Shown here: positions 61,674 through 64,000 of the stretch, piece by piece
Position numbering within the stretch: position 1 is the first letter of the stretch
Layout of the letters: every line of letters begins with the position of its first letter
Assembly: GCA_021775495.1 (NCBI GenBank)
Contig: JAJFHT010000205.1
Span: 1 to 64,000, forward strand
DNA from: Hyphomicrobiales bacterium
Lineage (GTDB): Bacteria > Pseudomonadota > Alphaproteobacteria > Rhizobiales > Rhizobiaceae
Length of the DNA stretch: 64,000 nt
Reading direction: 5' to 3'
The notes under the pieces: generated by a model
Databases searched by the model: none
What the model was told of the DNA's origin: nothing
Seen by the model: the letters and a program-made list of their open reading frames with translations, nothing else
Made by a program: the position numbers and the translations under genes

Positions 61674-62747
61674 ATGACGCTTGCTGACAGTGACCACGCA
61701 GCAATCAACCGCGCGTTGGAGAATATATACAGGCTTCGGGATCTCGACGGCTTTGTTGTTGCGGCAATGAAGGAACTCCCGCCGCTCGTCGATGCCGACA
61801 TATCGGCCTATAACGAGGTTGATTATGCAGGCCGACGGATGATGTCGATCATTGACTCGGACAAAGCCCAACGGAATTTCCATGAAATCCAGGTGTTGTT
61901 GGAATCGATTATGAACCAGAATCCCCTGATCGAATACAGTGCTGGGGGGTCAGGCACTCCAAAGATGATCTCCGACTTTCTCACCCATGATCAGTGGCGG
62001 GCGACCGGAATTTATCAATCGATCTACGGCAACATTGGCGGCGAGTTTCAACTTGCGGTTACGCTGCCGGTTGACGATGCAACAATCGTTGCCTTTGCCT
62101 TCAATCGAGCTGCGAGCAATTTTACCGAACGTCACCGGAAAATACTGACAATCATGCAGCCGCATCTGACCAGGGCCTATGAGAATGCAAGGCATCATAC
62201 AAGGGAATCAATGCAGCTGGAACGCAATCAGCGGGTCATGGAAACGATCGGCGCCGGCTGGCTGGATCTCGATCCCGATTTGAGAATCCAGCAGGCGGCG
62301 CCGCTGGCCAGTTCCATATTGGAAACATTCTTTGATCAATCCTATCCCGAGGAGGACTGCTTACCAGTTCAGCTGCATTCCTGGGTACACAGCAATTTCG
62401 AGCAACTGCAAGAAGGCGGTCCAGTTGAACCGCTGGTGATTTCGAACAGCACGGGACGTTTGATTGTGCGGCTATTGCCGGGAGGCGACCGCAAAGGCTG
62501 CAGTTTGCTGATGGAACAGTTTCTTGCGGTCGCTCCTGCAGATTTGCTTGAGCGATTGGGGCTGACCGGCCGACAGGCAGAAGTCCTCTATTGGGTTTGC
62601 CAAGGCAAATCGAATGCGGAAATTGCTGTGATCCTGAAAATTTCTGTTCGGACGGTGACCTTCCATATATCAGGTATTCTTGAGGCTCTTGGGGTTACCA
62701 ATCGCACCGAAGCCGCGAAAATCGCAACGTCTCACCTGCTTTCCTGA
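61674..62747 (+). CDS. LuxR-type HTH regulator, tandem pair 2, first copy
   Basis: A protein of 357 residues from ATG 61674 (GGGGAAA site). The C-terminal HTH reads GLTGRQAEVLYWVCQGKSNAEIAVILKISVRTVTFHISGILEALG. The N-terminal 200 residues show AYNEVDYAGRRMMSIIDS, ESIMNQNPLIEY, ISDFLTHDQWRATGIYQ and FAFNRAASNFTERHRKIL, a pattern I know from LuxR proteins with GAF/PAS-like sensory domains but cannot name. The following gene is a paralogue. It lies 113 nt after cobD and may be unrelated to B12. Confidence 0.8.
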   Translation: MTLADSDHAAINRALENIYRLRDLDGFVVAAMKELPPLVDADISAYNEVDYAGRRMMSIIDSDKAQRNFHEIQVLLESIMNQNPLIEYSAGGSGTPKMISDFLTHDQWRATGIYQSIYGNIGGEFQLAVTLPVDDATIVAFAFNRAASNFTERHRKILTIMQPHLTRAYENARHHTRESMQLERNQRVMETIGAGWLDLDPDLRIQQAAPLASSILETFFDQSYPEEDCLPVQLHSWVHSNFEQLQEGGPVEPLVISNSTGRLIVRLLPGGDRKGCSLLMEQFLAVAPADLLERLGLTGRQAEVLYWVCQGKSNAEIAVILKISVRTVTFHISGILEALGVTNRTEAAKIATSHLLS

Positions 62748-62926
62748 GGTAAAACAGGAGCCGTCAATCAATGCTGGCGCATTTGCCAGCGATTGAATGA
62801 GACCTGTAGATTCCTACAGTTGCAGTGCCGTTGGAGATTTCCAGAATCGGTTCGGGGATGGCACAGGCCGGGACTGATACCAATGGCTCCGGGTGTTCCC
62901 AATCCTTATGGTGTCGGGGGGCTATG

Positions 62927-64000
62927 ATGCTCACGCAGGATGATCACGCGGCGATTGGGCTGGTCCTTGAGGAAATCTACACTCTTGGGGATCTGGATGA
63001 TTTTGTCGTCACGGCGATGAAACTGCTTCCTCCGCTCATCGGTTCCGACAAGGCATCTTACAATGAAGTGGATTACGCCGAGCGCCGCATGATGACGGTC
63101 ATAGACTCACCGTTTGCTCAGCGCCGCTATCATGAAAAACAGTTGGTTTTCGAGTCGATCATGAACCAAAATCCACTGATCGAACATTATTCGAACGTGC
63201 TTGATGGCCCAAGGAGAATTTCCGACTTCTTGACCGTCGAACAATGGCGGTCAACGGGCATCTATCAGGCCTATTATGGTGATATCGAGGGAGACTATCA
63301 GATTGCAGTTGCCTTGCCGATTGACCGAACGACGATCGTCGCCTTCGCCTTCAATCGCACTGTTTCGGACTTTGATGACCGGCAATTGGAAATTCTGACC
63401 ATTCTGCAGCCGCACCTGACGCAGGCTTACAAAAATGCCAGGCAGCACACACGTCTAGGAAGACATTTGAGGCGCAGCAAACAGGTGCTGGAGACCATGG
63501 GTGCCGCCTGGATGGACCTGGATGAGAACCGAGTGATTGTCACCGCCATGCCGGGTTCGGTAGCCATTCTGGAGACCTTTTTCGATCAAAGCTTTTCCGT
63601 CGGCGACCGATTGCCGCCCGCGCTTGACCGATGGGTCGTACAAAGCCGTGGTCAGGCGCTCCAGGCAGGCGCTGTGGATCCGATGGTCGTCAGTACTGAG
63701 GCGGGCCGGTTGATCCTGCGTCTTCTGCCACCCGGCAAAACCGGTGATACCAGTTTGATGATGGAGCGATTTCTTGCCGCTGCGTCGCCGGAACCGCTTG
63801 AGAAGCTTGGCCTGACGAGCCGGCAAGCGGAGGTATTGTATTGGATTTGCCAGGGCAAATCGAATGCTGAAATTGCCGTCATCTTGAAGGTTGCGGTTCG
63901 TACAGTGGTGTTTCACGTATCGCGCATCCTGGAGGCGCTTGGGGCATCGAACCGCACGGAGGCTGCAAACCTTGCAGTTCCGCACCTGATGACAAGAGGC
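62927..64000 (+). CDS. LuxR-type HTH regulator, tandem pair 2, second copy, 3' partial
   Basis: Open from ATG 62924 or 62927 to the window edge, 358 codons, so probably only a few residues are missing. It matches the preceding protein all along: SYNEVDYAERRMMTVIDS, ESIMNQNPLIEHY, ISDFLTVEQWRSTGIYQ, FAFNRTVSDFDDRQLEIL, and the HTH LTSRQAEVLYWICQGKSNAEIAVILKVAVRTVVFHVSRILEALG. A GGGGGG-rich stretch precedes the start. Roughly 60 percent identity to the first copy by eye. Confidence 0.82.
   Translation, partial: MLTQDDHAAIGLVLEEIYTLGDLDDFVVTAMKLLPPLIGSDKASYNEVDYAERRMMTVIDSPFAQRRYHEKQLVFESIMNQNPLIEHYSNVLDGPRRISDFLTVEQWRSTGIYQAYYGDIEGDYQIAVALPIDRTTIVAFAFNRTVSDFDDRQLEILTILQPHLTQAYKNARQHTRLGRHLRRSKQVLETMGAAWMDLDENRVIVTAMPGSVAILETFFDQSFSVGDRLPPALDRWVVQSRGQALQAGAVDPMVVSTEAGRLILRLLPPGKTGDTSLMMERFLAAASPEPLEKLGLTSRQAEVLYWICQGKSNAEIAVILKVAVRTVVFHVSRILEALGASNRTEAANLAVPHLMTRG

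Noticed and set aside
1-64000. tRNA, rRNA, CRISPR arrays and replication origins
   Set aside because: None could be recognised on either strand; only protein genes, leaders, terminators and repeats were supported.

Overview
The window reads as a chromosomal segment of a high-GC alphaproteobacterium, most likely an aerobic, probably marine, member of the Hyphomicrobiales/Rhodobacterales type. The grounds are the alphaproteobacterial cob gene set (cobW, cobN, cobO, cobP, cbtAB), a betaine-type ABC transporter beside an MttB-family methyltransferase and a dimethylglycine-dehydrogenase-like oxidoreductase, an NAD-linked formate dehydrogenase, and a general codon and GC style. The genus cannot be fixed from the sequence alone. 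No rRNA, tRNA or CRISPR array was seen.

Layout. 1-8.3 kb: a PhnD-like binding protein cut by the window edge, then a minus-strand block for uptake and demethylation of methylated amines (proX, proW, proV, mttB-like, DMGDH-like). 8.8-13.3 kb: two-subunit formate dehydrogenase with a fused NuoE/NuoF-type subunit. 13.5-14.9 kb: omega-transaminase. 14.9-22.5 kb: three consecutive genes for exported proteins: a caspase-fold protein, an alpha/beta hydrolase of the DUF900 type, and a 1150-residue TPR-CHAT protein. This is the least explained block in the window. 22.6-28.8 kb: ordinary metabolic and membrane genes plus a small ORF with its own terminator, ending with valine catabolism (mmsB, isobutyryl-CoA dehydrogenase).

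28.9-37.7 kb: first cobalamin block (cobQ, a cobalamin riboswitch, cbtB, cbtA, cobP, cobW, cobN, cobO). 37.7-45.3 kb: a low-GC, decaying accessory island. It has a MarR-controlled operon in which the last two genes are broken (one nonsense, one with two frameshifts) and an IS5-family element has landed between two genes. It also has a second, dead IS5-type remnant, a two-component system, and the tail of an HlyD-type adaptor. 45.6-48.4 kb: two tandem LuxR-type regulators and a TerB protein. 48.5-61.6 kb: second cobalamin block, opened by a divergent riboswitch-like leader: small His-rich membrane protein, cbiX, cobH, cobL, cobI, cbiG-cobJ fusion, cobM on the plus strand; cobK and cbiD on the minus strand; then a 263-bp nested inverted-repeat element; then cobA, cobB, cobC, cobD. 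61.7-64 kb: a second tandem pair of LuxR-type regulators, the last one cut by the window edge.

The cobalamin genes together run from uroporphyrinogen III to the nucleotide-loop stage, but they mix signatures of two routes. CbiX, CbiD and CbiG belong to the early-cobalt (anaerobic-type) route; CobN, CobO and CobW belong to the late-cobalt (aerobic-type) route. No cobG, cobZ, cobF, cobS or cobT lies in the window. The MttB-like protein comes from a family whose characterised members are corrinoid-dependent, so B12 synthesis and methylamine use may be linked, but that is inference.
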